DNA from: Undibacterium paludis
Lineage (GTDB): Bacteria; Pseudomonadota; Gammaproteobacteria; Burkholderiales; Burkholderiaceae_D
Length of the DNA stretch: 64,000 nucleotides
Direction of reading: 5' to 3'
NCBI RefSeq assembly: GCF_022568815.1
Contig: NZ_JAKZHX010000017.1
Coordinates: 78,178 to 142,177 of the forward strand
Shown here: positions 53,134 to 62,647 of the stretch, piece after piece
Numbering within the stretch: position 1 is the first letter of the stretch
How the letters are laid out: each line of letters opens with the position of its first letter
The notes under the pieces: model-generated
Databases searched by the model: none
What the model saw: only the letters and a program-made list of their open reading frames with translations
What the model was told of the DNA's origin: nothing
Translations under genes and position numbers: made by a program

Positions 53134-53742
53134 TTATGTTTTCAATTTTTCCAGCAAATGGATGAGTGCGGCGAGGGATGGCACATCCATTTTGCTCATG
53201 ACTTTGGCTCTATGCACCTTGATGGTTTTTTCTACCGTGCCCAGTTCTGCCGCAACCTGTTTGTTGAGTTTGCCTTCCACGATCAGGTGCAATACTTCCA
53301 GCTCACGCGGTGTCAGGCTGTCCAGCCGTGCTTGTATGGCCTGTTTTTCTTTTCTCGCTTGCCTGCAGCGCAGATTGTGTTCACAGGCTGTCTGCACGGC
53401 CGCCAATAGTTTGTCGCCATCGACGGGTTTGGTCAGGAAATCTTGTGCACCCAGCTTCATGGCAAGTACACCGGTATCAATACTGCCATGGCCGGTCAAG
53501 AAGATAATGGGCAAATCACTGTTCATTTCCTTGAGTCTGCTTTGCAGCGCCATGCCGTCCATGTCAGGCATGGCGAGATCCAGCACCAGGCAGCCGGCCT
53601 TGCCGACATGGCCACTATCAAGAAAAGCTTGTGCAGATTCATAGGTGACGACGTTCAAGCCGGCAGACTGTAACAAGCGTGACATGGCTTTGAGCACTGC
53701 CGGTTGATCATCAACAAGATAAACACTGGCTGCTTCTGTCAT
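53134..53742 (-). CDS. FixJ-family response regulator (receiver + LuxR HTH)
   Basis: A 202-residue transcription factor: receiver with VYLVDDQP, phosphoacceptor in CLVLDLAMPDMDG, IIFLTGHGSIDTGVLAMKLGAQDFLTKPVD, and a C-terminal LuxR/NarL HTH (LTPRELEVLHLIVEGKLNKQVAAELGTVEKTIKVHRAKVMSKM). This linker and HTH are FixJ type. Its ATG overlaps the kinase stop by 4 nt (ATGA), so the two are coupled as one two-component system. Confidence 0.95.
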   Translation of the reverse strand: MTEAASVYLVDDQPAVLKAMSRLLQSAGLNVVTYESAQAFLDSGHVGKAGCLVLDLAMPDMDGMALQSRLKEMNSDLPIIFLTGHGSIDTGVLAMKLGAQDFLTKPVDGDKLLAAVQTACEHNLRCRQARKEKQAIQARLDSLTPRELEVLHLIVEGKLNKQVAAELGTVEKTIKVHRAKVMSKMDVPSLAALIHLLEKLKT

Positions 53743-56147
53743 GGTGCAGACTCTTTATTAACGGGAAGATGGAAGCGAAAACTCGCACCAGTACCGGCAT
53801 GAACGCCATGATTTTCACACCATAGCTGACCTCCGGCGGCTTCAATAATGTTCTTGCAGATTGATAAACCCAGCCCCATACCGTTTGACTTGGTCGTGTA
53901 GAAGGCCTCGAATATTTTTGTACGCAAAGCGTCGGGCACACCAGGGCCATGATCATTGACACTCACTTCTACCTGTTCTTCTGGTGTCAATCTGGTGTTG
54001 ATTTCAATCATACGGCGGCTGGCATCGAGGCCAGAGACTACCTCGCTGGCATTCATGATGAGATTGATCAGCACTTGCTGCAATTGCACCGTGTCGGCAC
54101 GGACTGCCGGCAAATTATCTTGCAGCTCACTTAACAAGGTAATGTCCTGATTGATCATATCATTGCGCAAAATGTGAAGAACTTCCAGTATCAGTTGATT
54201 GATGTCGACGTTGCGCTGCTCCTGGGTGCGCTTGTCAAACAATTTGCGCAAACGCCGTATAATTTCGCCCGCACGCTTGTCTTCGTCTACAATGTCCTGC
54301 AATATGTCGCCCAGTTCCTTGATGTCCGGTTCTGGTCGCGCCAAAAAACGCTGCGCGGCCTGGGCATTGCTGAGGATGGCTGTCAAAGGCTGGTTCAATT
54401 CATGGGCTAGAGCACCAGACAGTTCACCCATGGTCGCCACACGTGCCAGATGCATGACTTCCATGCGCTTTTGTCCCAGCTCAAGTTCAGCCTCTTTGCG
54501 CGCTGAAATATCTACGGTCACCCCACGAGTCAACAGCGGTTTTTTTTGCTCGTCAACTTCTAGTTGCCAAACGACTGCCACCCATCGCTCGCTTTCGTCA
54601 GGTAAGAGTACCCGGAACTCTGCCTGATACCGCTCTGCATTGGCATGCCCATAGTCACCGACGATGTTGTCAATATGGCGGCGGTCGGCTGGATGGATAC
54701 GTTGTGCGACCATATCCATCTTCAGCGCTTCATCCTGGCTAAAGCCGAACAGTCTGCGCCACTCAAGTGATGCCCATAAGTCATCTGTTCTGAGATCGCG
54801 TATCCAGGTGCCTATATGGGTGATGTCGCTTGCCATGGCCAGACTCAACTGAATGGCGCGCACATCATTTTCACGGACTTGCAGTCGTTCGGACAGTTGC
54901 AGCTCATGCACACGGCGCTCGCGTTCAGTTTCGGTGATATCACGAATGATGGCGATGACGGCATCTTGTGTACACGGCACTACCCGCGCTTCAAATTGCA
55001 TGTCGTCTCTTCCTGCAACAGTCAGCTCATGCCTGAATTCCTGCAAACGGCCACTGTCCAGCGCCTGCGTGATCGCTTTCATATACTGGTCCGCTACTTT
55101 CGCCGGCAAGACATCTGCCACCTTGCTTTGCAGGAGTTGCTTTCTGTCAATTAATAGCATGCCTGGATCTGGTGCATGGACATCAAGATGCCTGCCATCA
55201 CGGTGGATAGTTAAAATCAGGTCAGGAATGGCTCTAACCAGGGCGCGGTTTTTTGCTTCACTTTCCATCAAGGCCTTTTGCGTCTGTTTTTGCAGGCTGA
55301 TGTCTGTCACCAGTACAAAAAAACCTCGCACAACCCCATCAACCTTGTGGGCGATATACTGTGCCCAGGTATAGCCGGTGTCGCCATTTGCCTTGATCAG
55401 CGTGCGCTCAAAATGCTGGTCTACTCCAGTCAAGACCGCCCTGATATAGGCAAAATTTTTTGAAAACAATTCTGGTCCGAGCAGGTCTCGCATATGTATG
55501 CCCTGCATTTGCTCTGACGTGCGGCCAAACCAGGTCAGGTAATGGTGATTGGCGTAAGTACAGATCAGATCGGAATTCCAGTAAGCAACCATGCCAGGAA
55601 TATTTTCAGCGACCACACTGGCGAAATAAACTCCCTCTGGCTTGTCCATCAAATTGCTCTGTTGCCGTGTGACGTCGGTTAACTGTACTCCAATACAGGA
55701 CTGGAAATCGCCAGCTTGCAACACAAACAAGCTCAGGTGCAATAACACCAGTTCCCGGTCTGCGCGCATGAACTTCAGTTCGCAAGTTGACGATCCACCT
55801 GAGTTGATCAGATCAGTTAATTTTTTAGTAAATGCAATCTGATCTTCAAAAATAAATGTCAACAGGGATTGCCCGGCCACACTCGCTGGTGTGGTTGCCA
55901 ATAAATTCGCAGCCAAAGAGTTTGCGTGTTTGACCTCGCCATTTGGCGTAATGATCATGCAGGGAATCAGAACTTGCTGGAAAAAAATCCTGTGGCAGTC
56001 ATGCTCTTCGTCATGTGATTGCAGGGCAAGTTTGAGCGCTGCATTTTCCTGTTCAAGCTGTGCCAAACGCACAAGCAAATTTGCAGTCTGATCGCCATTT
56101 TTCGTTATCAGCGGGTCTGGTGAGGTTGTACTTGTATTTGCTTGCAT
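53739..56147 (-). CDS. Soluble four-PAS sensor histidine kinase (FixL/DctB-like output)
   Basis: An 802-residue protein with no membrane helix, so probably a cytoplasmic sensor. A coiled coil (LLVRLAQLEQENAALKLAL) is followed by four PAS-like units (about 55-160, 185-295, 310-420, 445-560), then HisKA with ALAHELNQPLTAILSNAQAA (phospho-histidine) and HATPase with NLIMNASEV, VNDHGPGVP and GMGLGLSICKNI. No obvious heme-binding feature can be claimed. The ATG at 56147 follows GAGAG; an upstream GTG at 56207 has none. The next gene is its FixJ partner. Confidence 0.92.
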   Translation of the reverse strand: MQANTSTTSPDPLITKNGDQTANLLVRLAQLEQENAALKLALQSHDEEHDCHRIFFQQVLIPCMIITPNGEVKHANSLAANLLATTPASVAGQSLLTFIFEDQIAFTKKLTDLINSGGSSTCELKFMRADRELVLLHLSLFVLQAGDFQSCIGVQLTDVTRQQSNLMDKPEGVYFASVVAENIPGMVAYWNSDLICTYANHHYLTWFGRTSEQMQGIHMRDLLGPELFSKNFAYIRAVLTGVDQHFERTLIKANGDTGYTWAQYIAHKVDGVVRGFFVLVTDISLQKQTQKALMESEAKNRALVRAIPDLILTIHRDGRHLDVHAPDPGMLLIDRKQLLQSKVADVLPAKVADQYMKAITQALDSGRLQEFRHELTVAGRDDMQFEARVVPCTQDAVIAIIRDITETERERRVHELQLSERLQVRENDVRAIQLSLAMASDITHIGTWIRDLRTDDLWASLEWRRLFGFSQDEALKMDMVAQRIHPADRRHIDNIVGDYGHANAERYQAEFRVLLPDESERWVAVVWQLEVDEQKKPLLTRGVTVDISARKEAELELGQKRMEVMHLARVATMGELSGALAHELNQPLTAILSNAQAAQRFLARPEPDIKELGDILQDIVDEDKRAGEIIRRLRKLFDKRTQEQRNVDINQLILEVLHILRNDMINQDITLLSELQDNLPAVRADTVQLQQVLINLIMNASEVVSGLDASRRMIEINTRLTPEEQVEVSVNDHGPGVPDALRTKIFEAFYTTKSNGMGLGLSICKNIIEAAGGQLWCENHGVHAGTGASFRFHLPVNKESAP

Positions 56148-56334
56148 GGCTCTCAAGAGAGTTAATTGTTCAGCTTGCACAAGATAAATCAGGACGTGTT
56201 GAGCCACATCAAATTTAGTGTATCACTAGTGGACCGTCACAGTAGCCAGGGCAGGCTTGAGACCAGCAAAATTTACGCATTGTGGCAACATCCATGTATG
56301 CTTTCTTGATTAATGCATCTGGAACTGGCACAAC

Positions 56335-57147
56335 ATGTCAAAAAAAGATAAATCCATCACCCTCCAGGGCTCCGTGTGGATGACTGTCGATGGTGAAAAC
56401 TTTGGCGGCAAAGGCCGCATCGCCCTGCTGGCCCAACTGGCAGAGAGTGGCTCCATTACCCAGGCTGCCAAGGCAGTCAAGATGAGTTACAAGGCAGCCT
56501 GGGACGCCATCGACACCATGAACAATCTTGCCGGTGAATCCCTGGTCGAAAAATTGACGGGTGGCAAGGGCGGTGGTGGCACCCGGCTGACCAGGCGCGG
56601 CGAGCAACTGGTCAGCAATTTCAAGATACTGGAAGAACAGCACCGTCAGTTCATTGCCCAACTGGACAAGCAGGCGGCAGGTATCGCCGACGATCTTTTA
56701 CTGATCAAGAGAATGAACATGAAGACCAGCGCACGCAATCAATTCCTGGGCAAAGTCAGACACGTCAAACCTGGCGCCATCAATGATGAAATCGAACTCG
56801 AAATTGCAGGCAGCCAGAAAATCGTTGCCATTATCACCCATGAAAGTACACAAGAGCTGGGTTTGCACATCGGCACCGAAGCCTTTGCACTGATCAAGGC
56901 GTCATCCATCATTCTGATGGATGACGTCAGCAATGCCAGACTATCCGCCCGCAACCAGCTGACCGGCAGCATCAGCAGGATACAACCGGGAGCAGTCAAT
57001 ACTGAAGTCGTGATCGAACTGCCTGGCGGCGCAACCCTGGCCGCCATCATCACCAATGAAAGTGCGACCAGCATGGGGCTGGCCGTTGGCGGCACGGTGA
57101 CCGGCCTGTTCAAGGCATCAAGTGTGATACTGGGTGTGTCTGGCTGA
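56335..57147 (+). CDS. modE: Molybdate-responsive transcriptional regulator ModE
   Basis: A 270-residue repressor: N-terminal winged helix (GKGRIALLAQLAESGSITQAAKAVKMSYKAAWDAIDTMNNLAG) and two molybdate-binding MOP domains, each with SARNQ(F/L)xG (about 124-190 and 198-265: TSARNQFLGKVRHVKPGAINDE and LSARNQLTGSISRIQPGAVNTE). It is expected to repress modABC at the operator at 44235. It sits 12 kb from modABC, apart from the transport genes. Confidence 0.96.
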   Translation: MSKKDKSITLQGSVWMTVDGENFGGKGRIALLAQLAESGSITQAAKAVKMSYKAAWDAIDTMNNLAGESLVEKLTGGKGGGGTRLTRRGEQLVSNFKILEEQHRQFIAQLDKQAAGIADDLLLIKRMNMKTSARNQFLGKVRHVKPGAINDEIELEIAGSQKIVAIITHESTQELGLHIGTEAFALIKASSIILMDDVSNARLSARNQLTGSISRIQPGAVNTEVVIELPGGATLAAIITNESATSMGLAVGGTVTGLFKASSVILGVSG

Positions 57148-57156
57148 AGTCATACT

Positions 57157-58080
57157 TCAATCAAGAGGGCTGGCTTGCAAATCCATATTATCCCTGAACA
57201 GCTCTGTCAGCCAGTCAGCAAACACCCTGACCTTGAGTGAAGACATGCGCCCCTGCGGGTATACCAGCGATATGGGCATGGGCGTAGGCGGCCAGTCAGG
57301 CAGTACCTCCACCAGCTTGCCGTCAGCCAGGTGCTGGCGCACCTGGTAAGCGCCACATTGCATCAGACCCAGGCCCTGCAGGCCGCAACAGACATTGGCG
57401 TCGCCATCATTGATGGCAATTGCACTGCGCATTTCCACCCGCACGACTTTACCATCAACCACAAAGTCCCAGTCAAAGGCTCGTCCGGTGCGGCCAGAAG
57501 AATGCTGGATACTGACATGTCCGCGCAAATCTTCCATACTGGTAGGTGTGCCATGACGTGCCAGATAAGCCGGTGTTGCACAGGTTACAAAACGCATATT
57601 GCCTATGCGTCGGCCTACCATGGACGAATCCGGCAATTGCCCTACGCGCAGTGCCAGGTCTATGCCTTCCTGCGTCAGGTCCACCATCCTGTCCGTCATG
57701 CTGATGACCAGTTCCACATCAGGGTAGGCAGTACAAAAACCGGCAATATGCGGCAGCACCAGGTTATGACCAACGGTGGCCGGCAATTCCACCCGCAGCC
57801 TGCCCTTGGGCAGATTGGTCGTGGCGCAATGGAAACTGGTTTCCGCATCGGCAACTGCCGCCAGGATATCGACGCATTTCTGGTAGTAGTCAGCGCCATC
57901 CTGAGTCAGCGACAGCTTGCGGGTAGTGCGCAGCAGTAGCCGCGTCCCCAGGAAAGCTTCCAGCTTTTGCATGGTGGCGGTCAGGGCGGCGCGCGGCAGG
58001 TTCATGGTCTCTGCCGCCTTGGAAAAACTGTTCGCCTCGACAATTCGAACAAAGGTTTGCATTGCCTTTAATCTGTCCAC
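57157..58080 (-). CDS. LysR-family transcriptional regulator (CrgA/DmlR-like)
   Basis: A 307-residue regulator: MDRLKAMQTFVRIVEANSFSKAAETMNLPRAALTATMQKLEAFLGTRLLLRTTRKLSLT is the HTH, in the form typical of the CrgA-type subgroup, with the usual effector-binding domain after it. It is divergent from an MFS transporter gene 142 bp away, which it probably controls. It ends 9 bp from the end of modE, tail to tail. Confidence 0.93.
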   Translation of the reverse strand: MDRLKAMQTFVRIVEANSFSKAAETMNLPRAALTATMQKLEAFLGTRLLLRTTRKLSLTQDGADYYQKCVDILAAVADAETSFHCATTNLPKGRLRVELPATVGHNLVLPHIAGFCTAYPDVELVISMTDRMVDLTQEGIDLALRVGQLPDSSMVGRRIGNMRFVTCATPAYLARHGTPTSMEDLRGHVSIQHSSGRTGRAFDWDFVVDGKVVRVEMRSAIAINDGDANVCCGLQGLGLMQCGAYQVRQHLADGKLVEVLPDWPPTPMPISLVYPQGRMSSLKVRVFADWLTELFRDNMDLQASPLD

Positions 58081-58222
58081 GGCATCGCCTCAGTATTGAT
58101 TGTTCATATAAAATGAAAAGTACAGGCTTATTATGCACTAATTATCTTTTAATGCATTTTGGCTACAATGCGTCCATTCGATATTGATAGCAATATCAAT
58201 CCATCCCCGAAAGGACGTCTCC

Positions 58223-59461
58223 ATGAACCACACCACTAATTCCATATCAGCGGATGCTGATCACCCTGACATTTCCAGTGGCATGGTCATGCTGCTGGCC
58301 TTTGCCTGCGGCCTGATCGTTGCCAGCCTGTATTACGCCCAGCCCCTGGTCAGCCTGATCAGCACAACCATCAAACTGTCACCCCAGGCAGCCGGCCTGG
58401 TTGTGACGCTGACGCAAATCGGCTATACCCTGGGCCTGCTGTTCATCGTACCCCTTGGTGATTTACTGGAAAACCGCAGGCTGATCTTCATTGCGCTATT
58501 GTTTACATCCGCCATGCTGTTGCTGGCCGCTTTCAGTACCACAGCCTGGATGTTTTTGATCGCGGCCCTGGGCATAGGCCTGGGTTCGGTCGCAGCGCAG
58601 ATACTGGTGCCATTCGCCGCGCATTTGTCGAAAGAAGCAACGCGTGGGCAAACCGTCGGCAAAGTGGTCAGTGGTTTATTAATGGGCATCATGCTGGCCC
58701 GCCCGGTGTCGAGCCTGGTGGCTGACCATAGTAACTGGCATGTCGTATTTGGCGGCGCTGCCGTACTGATCATCATCCTGGCCCTGGTATTGCGCGCCCG
58801 TTTGCCGGTTCGCATGCCCAGCTCACCCATGTCTTACACTGGCCTGATTTCATCCCTGTGGCAACTGCTCATCAGCACACCGGTGCTGCGCCGCCGTGCT
58901 GCCTATCATGCCGGCCTGTTTGCTTCATTCAGCCTGTTCTGGACTGTCGTCCCGATGGAACTGGCCGGCCCGCAATTCCACCTGTCACAAACCGGCATCG
59001 CCATCTTTGCCCTGGTGGGCATGGCCGGTGCAATCGCCTCGCCGATCGCTGGCCGCCTGGCCGACGCCGGCCACACACTCGCCGCTACCGCTGTCGCACT
59101 GCTGCTGGGTATGGCAGGCTTCATCCTGCCGCTGTGTGCACCCAATTCCAGAGAAATCGCACTGGCCCTGCTGGTGATCGCCTCCATCATCCTCGACATG
59201 GGCGTCGCCGCCAACCTGGTGCTGGGCCAGCGCGCCATCTTCAGCCTGGGCGCAGAAATCCGCAGCCGCCTCAACGGTATCTACTTCGCCCTGTTCTTTG
59301 CAGGCGGCGCAGTCGGTTCAGCCTCCGGCGGCTGGGCATTCGCCAACTACGGCTGGCAAGGCGCCTTGCTGCTCGGCCTGGCATTCCCGGCAGTCGCCCT
59401 GCTGGTGTGGGTGTTTGAACTGGTGGAGAGATTGCAGGTGGACAGAGCCAAGCTGGCTTGA
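58223..59461 (+). CDS. MFS transporter (drug efflux type)
   Basis: A 412-residue, 12-helix major facilitator. After a polar N-terminus, SSGMVMLLAFACGLIVASLYYAQPLVSLI opens helix 1, and GYTLGLLFIVPLGDLLENRRL is the loop 2-3 motif (GxLxDxxxRR). The start at 58223 has AAAGGA upstream; an in-frame ATG at 58184 does not. It is divergent from a LysR gene, a common setting for regulated efflux. Substrate unknown. Confidence 0.93.
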   Translation: MNHTTNSISADADHPDISSGMVMLLAFACGLIVASLYYAQPLVSLISTTIKLSPQAAGLVVTLTQIGYTLGLLFIVPLGDLLENRRLIFIALLFTSAMLLLAAFSTTAWMFLIAALGIGLGSVAAQILVPFAAHLSKEATRGQTVGKVVSGLLMGIMLARPVSSLVADHSNWHVVFGGAAVLIIILALVLRARLPVRMPSSPMSYTGLISSLWQLLISTPVLRRRAAYHAGLFASFSLFWTVVPMELAGPQFHLSQTGIAIFALVGMAGAIASPIAGRLADAGHTLAATAVALLLGMAGFILPLCAPNSREIALALLVIASIILDMGVAANLVLGQRAIFSLGAEIRSRLNGIYFALFFAGGAVGSASGGWAFANYGWQGALLLGLAFPAVALLVWVFELVERLQVDRAKLA

Positions 59462-59526
59462 TGATTTTCGAGGGAGGGTCGGGCACAAACTGCTAATGCA
59501 AGGAGTATTGAGCCTGGCTCGTTATT

Positions 59527-60270
59527 TCAACGAATAGCCCGGGATTTCCAAGTCTTTATTATTTTCCCAGAATACGCGTTGACTGAAATAGATTTCATCT
59601 CTTTAGTATAGCCATCGTCTGATACGGTTTTGGTAAATTCCCAGGCCAATGTATCGAATTTTTCATTGTATTCCAACCGGACAGTCATGTTTTTTTCGAA
59701 CAGACCTTTCTTGACGATGGTGCCGTCTTCATTGTATTCGAGCTCGTAAGCCATATTCTTTTCAAGAAACCCTTTCCTGGCAATGGTGCTCATTAATTCT
59801 TTAAAAGAATGAAAGACTTGCTTATCTGTTGAGTTGGCATAAGCGGGAAGATTAATTTCTCTTATCGTACTTGCGTCAGATCTGAGCCAGATTTCAGCAG
59901 GGAAGATTAATTTGGGTGTTCCTGGCAATTCGAGATCGAAGTGCAATATGTATGCCGGGATTTCCCATTTGTAGTTTTTGGAGTTTGGTTCTGTTCTACG
60001 TAACTCTTTTGCGTCTATAAGCTGACCACCTGCAAATTTCAAATTTGCGTATTGAACTCCTCCCAGGCGTCTCTTCAGATGCTCTGTGAGTCGTTCGAGT
60101 ACTGGCAAAGGTATATCCGCCAGCGATTTTGGTTCTTTAGGCTGGTAATTGCCGAACGAAACCATGCCATGTCCAAATGACTCTGGAATGACTTCTGCAA
60201 ACACGGAGCAAGTTAGTTGAAGCAAACAAGTGAGAAAAAGTAGTCGTGCCATATGAGTGTTTTTCATCAT
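59527..60270 (-). CDS. Secreted hypothetical protein
   Basis: A 247-residue protein with a signal peptide (MMKNTHMARLLFLTCLLQLTCSVFA, then EVIPES). The C-terminal half contains two similar stretches, KGFLEKNMAYELEYNEDGT and KGLFEKNMTVRLEYNEKFD, a short internal duplication of about 20 residues. No family recognised. Base composition is AT-richer than the genes to the left, like the rest of 59.5-64 kb. Confidence 0.72.
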   Translation of the reverse strand: MMKNTHMARLLFLTCLLQLTCSVFAEVIPESFGHGMVSFGNYQPKEPKSLADIPLPVLERLTEHLKRRLGGVQYANLKFAGGQLIDAKELRRTEPNSKNYKWEIPAYILHFDLELPGTPKLIFPAEIWLRSDASTIREINLPAYANSTDKQVFHSFKELMSTIARKGFLEKNMAYELEYNEDGTIVKKGLFEKNMTVRLEYNEKFDTLAWEFTKTVSDDGYTKEMKSISVNAYSGKIIKTWKSRAIR

Positions 60271-60387
60271 CGAGAATTTGCAATGCTTTCAATGTGGTCG
60301 CCTATATTGGCGCAGGCTGCAACTAAAGCTTGTATATAAGCATCTCTTACCCTGAGCACCAAGTCTTGCTTATTTTTTTTGTATTGT

Positions 60388-60410
60388 ATTGCAAAATTTT
60401 AGTTTTGTAT
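60388..60410. promoter_or_regulatory. ATTGCAAAA inverted motif upstream of the XRE gene
   Basis: ATTGCAAAA-TTTTAG-TTTTGTAT, an imperfect inverted repeat 41-63 nt upstream of the XRE start. The same half-site recurs in perfect inverted form at 60983-61019, upstream of the HlyD gene. An autoregulatory operator is a reasonable guess. Confidence 0.4.
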
Positions 60411-60450
60411 AACAAAACCACATCAACGACAAAATCGGCGCTAATGTCGT

Positions 60451-60819
60451 ATGAACATCGGTGCTGCCATTAAACAACTACGTCTCGCAAAGAAACTCAC
60501 TCAGGAAGAACTTGCTGAGAGGGCGAACACGTCCAAACCTAATATTTCAAATCTCGAAAGAAATGCACAAGGGTTCAGTCCGGTGATACTGAGCAGCCTC
60601 GCCAAAGCGCTTGAAATCAAAGTGTCAGAGATATTCCTTCTGGCGGAAGAAATTGGCGATCCGGTCGGGGCTGGCACAAACCTTGAAGGCGCTTCAGCCA
60701 TGACTGCTGACGAAACCAAAGACCAGGAAAACCTGCTGGCTTTGTATGTCAAGCTGCCCCCGAAAAAACGTGCCGCCCTGCTGACATTTTTGACCTCGTG
60801 GATGAACAGCGAAGAGTAG
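60451..60819 (+). CDS. XRE-family transcriptional regulator
   Basis: A 122-residue regulator with an N-terminal Cro/CI HTH (IGAAIKQLRLAKKLTQEELAERANTSKPNISNLERNAQGFSPVILSSLAKALEI) and a C-terminal tail, LLALYVKLPPKKRAALLTFLTSW, probably for dimerisation. The start at the ATG of MNIGAAIK suits the domain edge. It precedes the HlyD and bacteriocin-like genes by 320 bp and may regulate them. Confidence 0.9.
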   Translation: MNIGAAIKQLRLAKKLTQEELAERANTSKPNISNLERNAQGFSPVILSSLAKALEIKVSEIFLLAEEIGDPVGAGTNLEGASAMTADETKDQENLLALYVKLPPKKRAALLTFLTSWMNSEE

Positions 60820-60982
60820 TACCCGTCTGTCAAACGCTTGCCGACAAATATTCTTGACGCTTGAAGCCTGCATTACCAGCCCATCCATCAATCCTGCATT
60901 TCCCTTAAAACAGTCCTCTTACTAAAGACGCCCGCGCATGCGGCGCGCGATTTTAGCAATGATTTTTTAAGGAAAGTGGATT

Positions 60983-61019
60983 ATTGCAAAAAAATATATA
61001 TTTAACTTTATTTTGCAAT
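60983..61019. promoter_or_regulatory. Perfect ATTGCAAAA / TTTTGCAAT inverted repeat upstream of the HlyD gene
   Basis: Nine-bp arms around a 19-nt AT-rich centre, 121-157 nt upstream of the HlyD-type start. The half-site also lies upstream of the XRE gene at 60388. The gap 60820-61139 is AT-rich and holds no other feature that I can see. Confidence 0.45.
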
Positions 61020-61139
61020 TTGAATTATCTTTCGGTTATGATTTTCTGAATATTCAACGCCATGCAGTAGAAAATATTGCCGTAGATAAAAGAAGATGCA
61101 CAGCAGAAATAATCAAATTAACAGATTTAAGGGTTCTCG

Positions 61140-62471
61140 ATGACAACATCGAACCCTTTATTCCGCCCCGAAGTCACAGCCACATTAGGTAGTCAGTGGA
61201 TGGGAGCCATCCGCCTCAACCAGCCAGTTTCTGCCAGCCTGGTAGCGATTGCTGCCCTGCTCATTGCCGCTGCCTTGATCGCTTACATCAGCTTTGGCAG
61301 TATCACCAAAAAAGCCCGTGTTACAGGTATCACTGTTCCTGCAGGCGGCCAACTGAGCGTGGCGGCACCGAATGCCGGTATCTTGCTAACCACCCACATC
61401 AAGGAAGGCGAACAGGTCAAAGCCGGGCAAGTCCTGTTTACCATCAGCACAGAACGTCAGAACAGCCAGGGTGAAATCACCGCCCTGGTCGCCCAGCAAC
61501 TCGCCACCCGCGCCGACAGCATGGCCGCAGAACAACGATTGCGGCAGAATCAGTATCAGGAGAAAAAGCAGGCATTGCAGCAAAGATTGCTTAACCTGTC
61601 CCAGGAGCAGACCCAGCTGGAACAGGAACTGCTGCTGGCCCAGCGCCGCCAGCAACTGGCCCAGCAAAGCCTCAGCAAGTACGAAACCCTGCAAACCAAT
61701 GGCTATGTTTCTGCCGCCCAGACCCAGCAAAAGCAGGAAGACCTGCTCGACATCAGCACCCGCCTGAGCACCTTGCAACGGAACAAAACCCAGTTACAGG
61801 CCAGCCAGATCGCCCTGCAATCAGAACTTGATACCTTGTCCAATAGCCTGGCGACAGACCTGACACAAATAGAAAGAGCCAAAGCCAGCCTCAAGCAAGA
61901 AGCAGCAGAAAACGCCAACCGCCAGGCAGTACAAATCACCGCCGCCCAGGCAGGCACGGTCACCGGTCTGACCAACCAGCCAGGGCAAGCCATCAATGCC
62001 GGACAAGTACTTGCCAGCCTGCTACCTGCAAATGACACTGCCCAGGCTGGTAACAAAGAGAGTAAGTTCAGTGAACTGGAAGTACATTTGTATGCGCCCA
62101 GCCGTACCGCAGGTTTCATCACACCCGGCCAGCAGGTACTGATACGCTATGCCGCCTTTCCTTACCAAAAGTTCGGCCTGCACAAGGCAACGGTGACGGA
62201 CGTCAGCCGCACCCCGTTCGCCCCAGCAGAATTACCACAGAACCTGGCAACCACGATCCTGAGCAATGCCCAGCAAGCCATTAACGGTTTCAACACAAAC
62301 GAAGCGCTGTACCGCATCAAGGTCAGACTGAATTCACAAAGCATCAATGCCTATGGACAGGCACAGGCGATAAAACCAGGCATGACACTGGAAGCAGATG
62401 TATTGCAAGACAGGCGCAGGATTTGGGAATGGGTGCTGGAACCGGTGCTGGCCATGACCCAACGTGCGTAG
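61140..62471 (+). CDS. HlyD-family membrane fusion protein (bacteriocin-export adaptor, CvaA-like)
   Basis: A 443-residue periplasmic adaptor: one membrane helix at about 32-52 (VAIAALLIAAALIAYISFG), a biotinyl-lipoyl half (GGQLSVAAPNAGILLTTHIKEGEQVKAGQVLFTI), a long glutamine-rich coiled-coil hairpin (about 115-260) and the second lipoyl half and barrel (AAQAGTVTGLTNQPGQAINAGQVLASL). The opening LFRPEV and overall layout resemble CvaA-type adaptors that pair with peptidase-bearing ABC exporters of double-glycine peptides. No such ABC gene lies in the window. The precursor gene follows by 176 bp. Confidence 0.88.
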   Translation: MTTSNPLFRPEVTATLGSQWMGAIRLNQPVSASLVAIAALLIAAALIAYISFGSITKKARVTGITVPAGGQLSVAAPNAGILLTTHIKEGEQVKAGQVLFTISTERQNSQGEITALVAQQLATRADSMAAEQRLRQNQYQEKKQALQQRLLNLSQEQTQLEQELLLAQRRQQLAQQSLSKYETLQTNGYVSAAQTQQKQEDLLDISTRLSTLQRNKTQLQASQIALQSELDTLSNSLATDLTQIERAKASLKQEAAENANRQAVQITAAQAGTVTGLTNQPGQAINAGQVLASLLPANDTAQAGNKESKFSELEVHLYAPSRTAGFITPGQQVLIRYAAFPYQKFGLHKATVTDVSRTPFAPAELPQNLATTILSNAQQAINGFNTNEALYRIKVRLNSQSINAYGQAQAIKPGMTLEADVLQDRRRIWEWVLEPVLAMTQRA

Positions 62472-62647
62472 ACTGGCAGCAAGAAAAAAGTGTGGGAAAA
62501 GAATTTCAGGATTCGATGCTGAGCCGTTGGGAAAACCCGACAGACTCAGCCCGAAAAACCGCTCAAGGTGTTCGAGACCTGGGGCGGAGCAGTAAAACCA
62601 TGCCATGAGGTATGGTTCAACCCAACCATGTATAGGAGTATCACAAA

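Noticed and set aside
62423..62608. 61-codon plus-strand frame between the HlyD gene and the precursor gene, considered as a second peptide
   Set aside because: Starts inside the HlyD gene, has no GG leader and no ribosome site.
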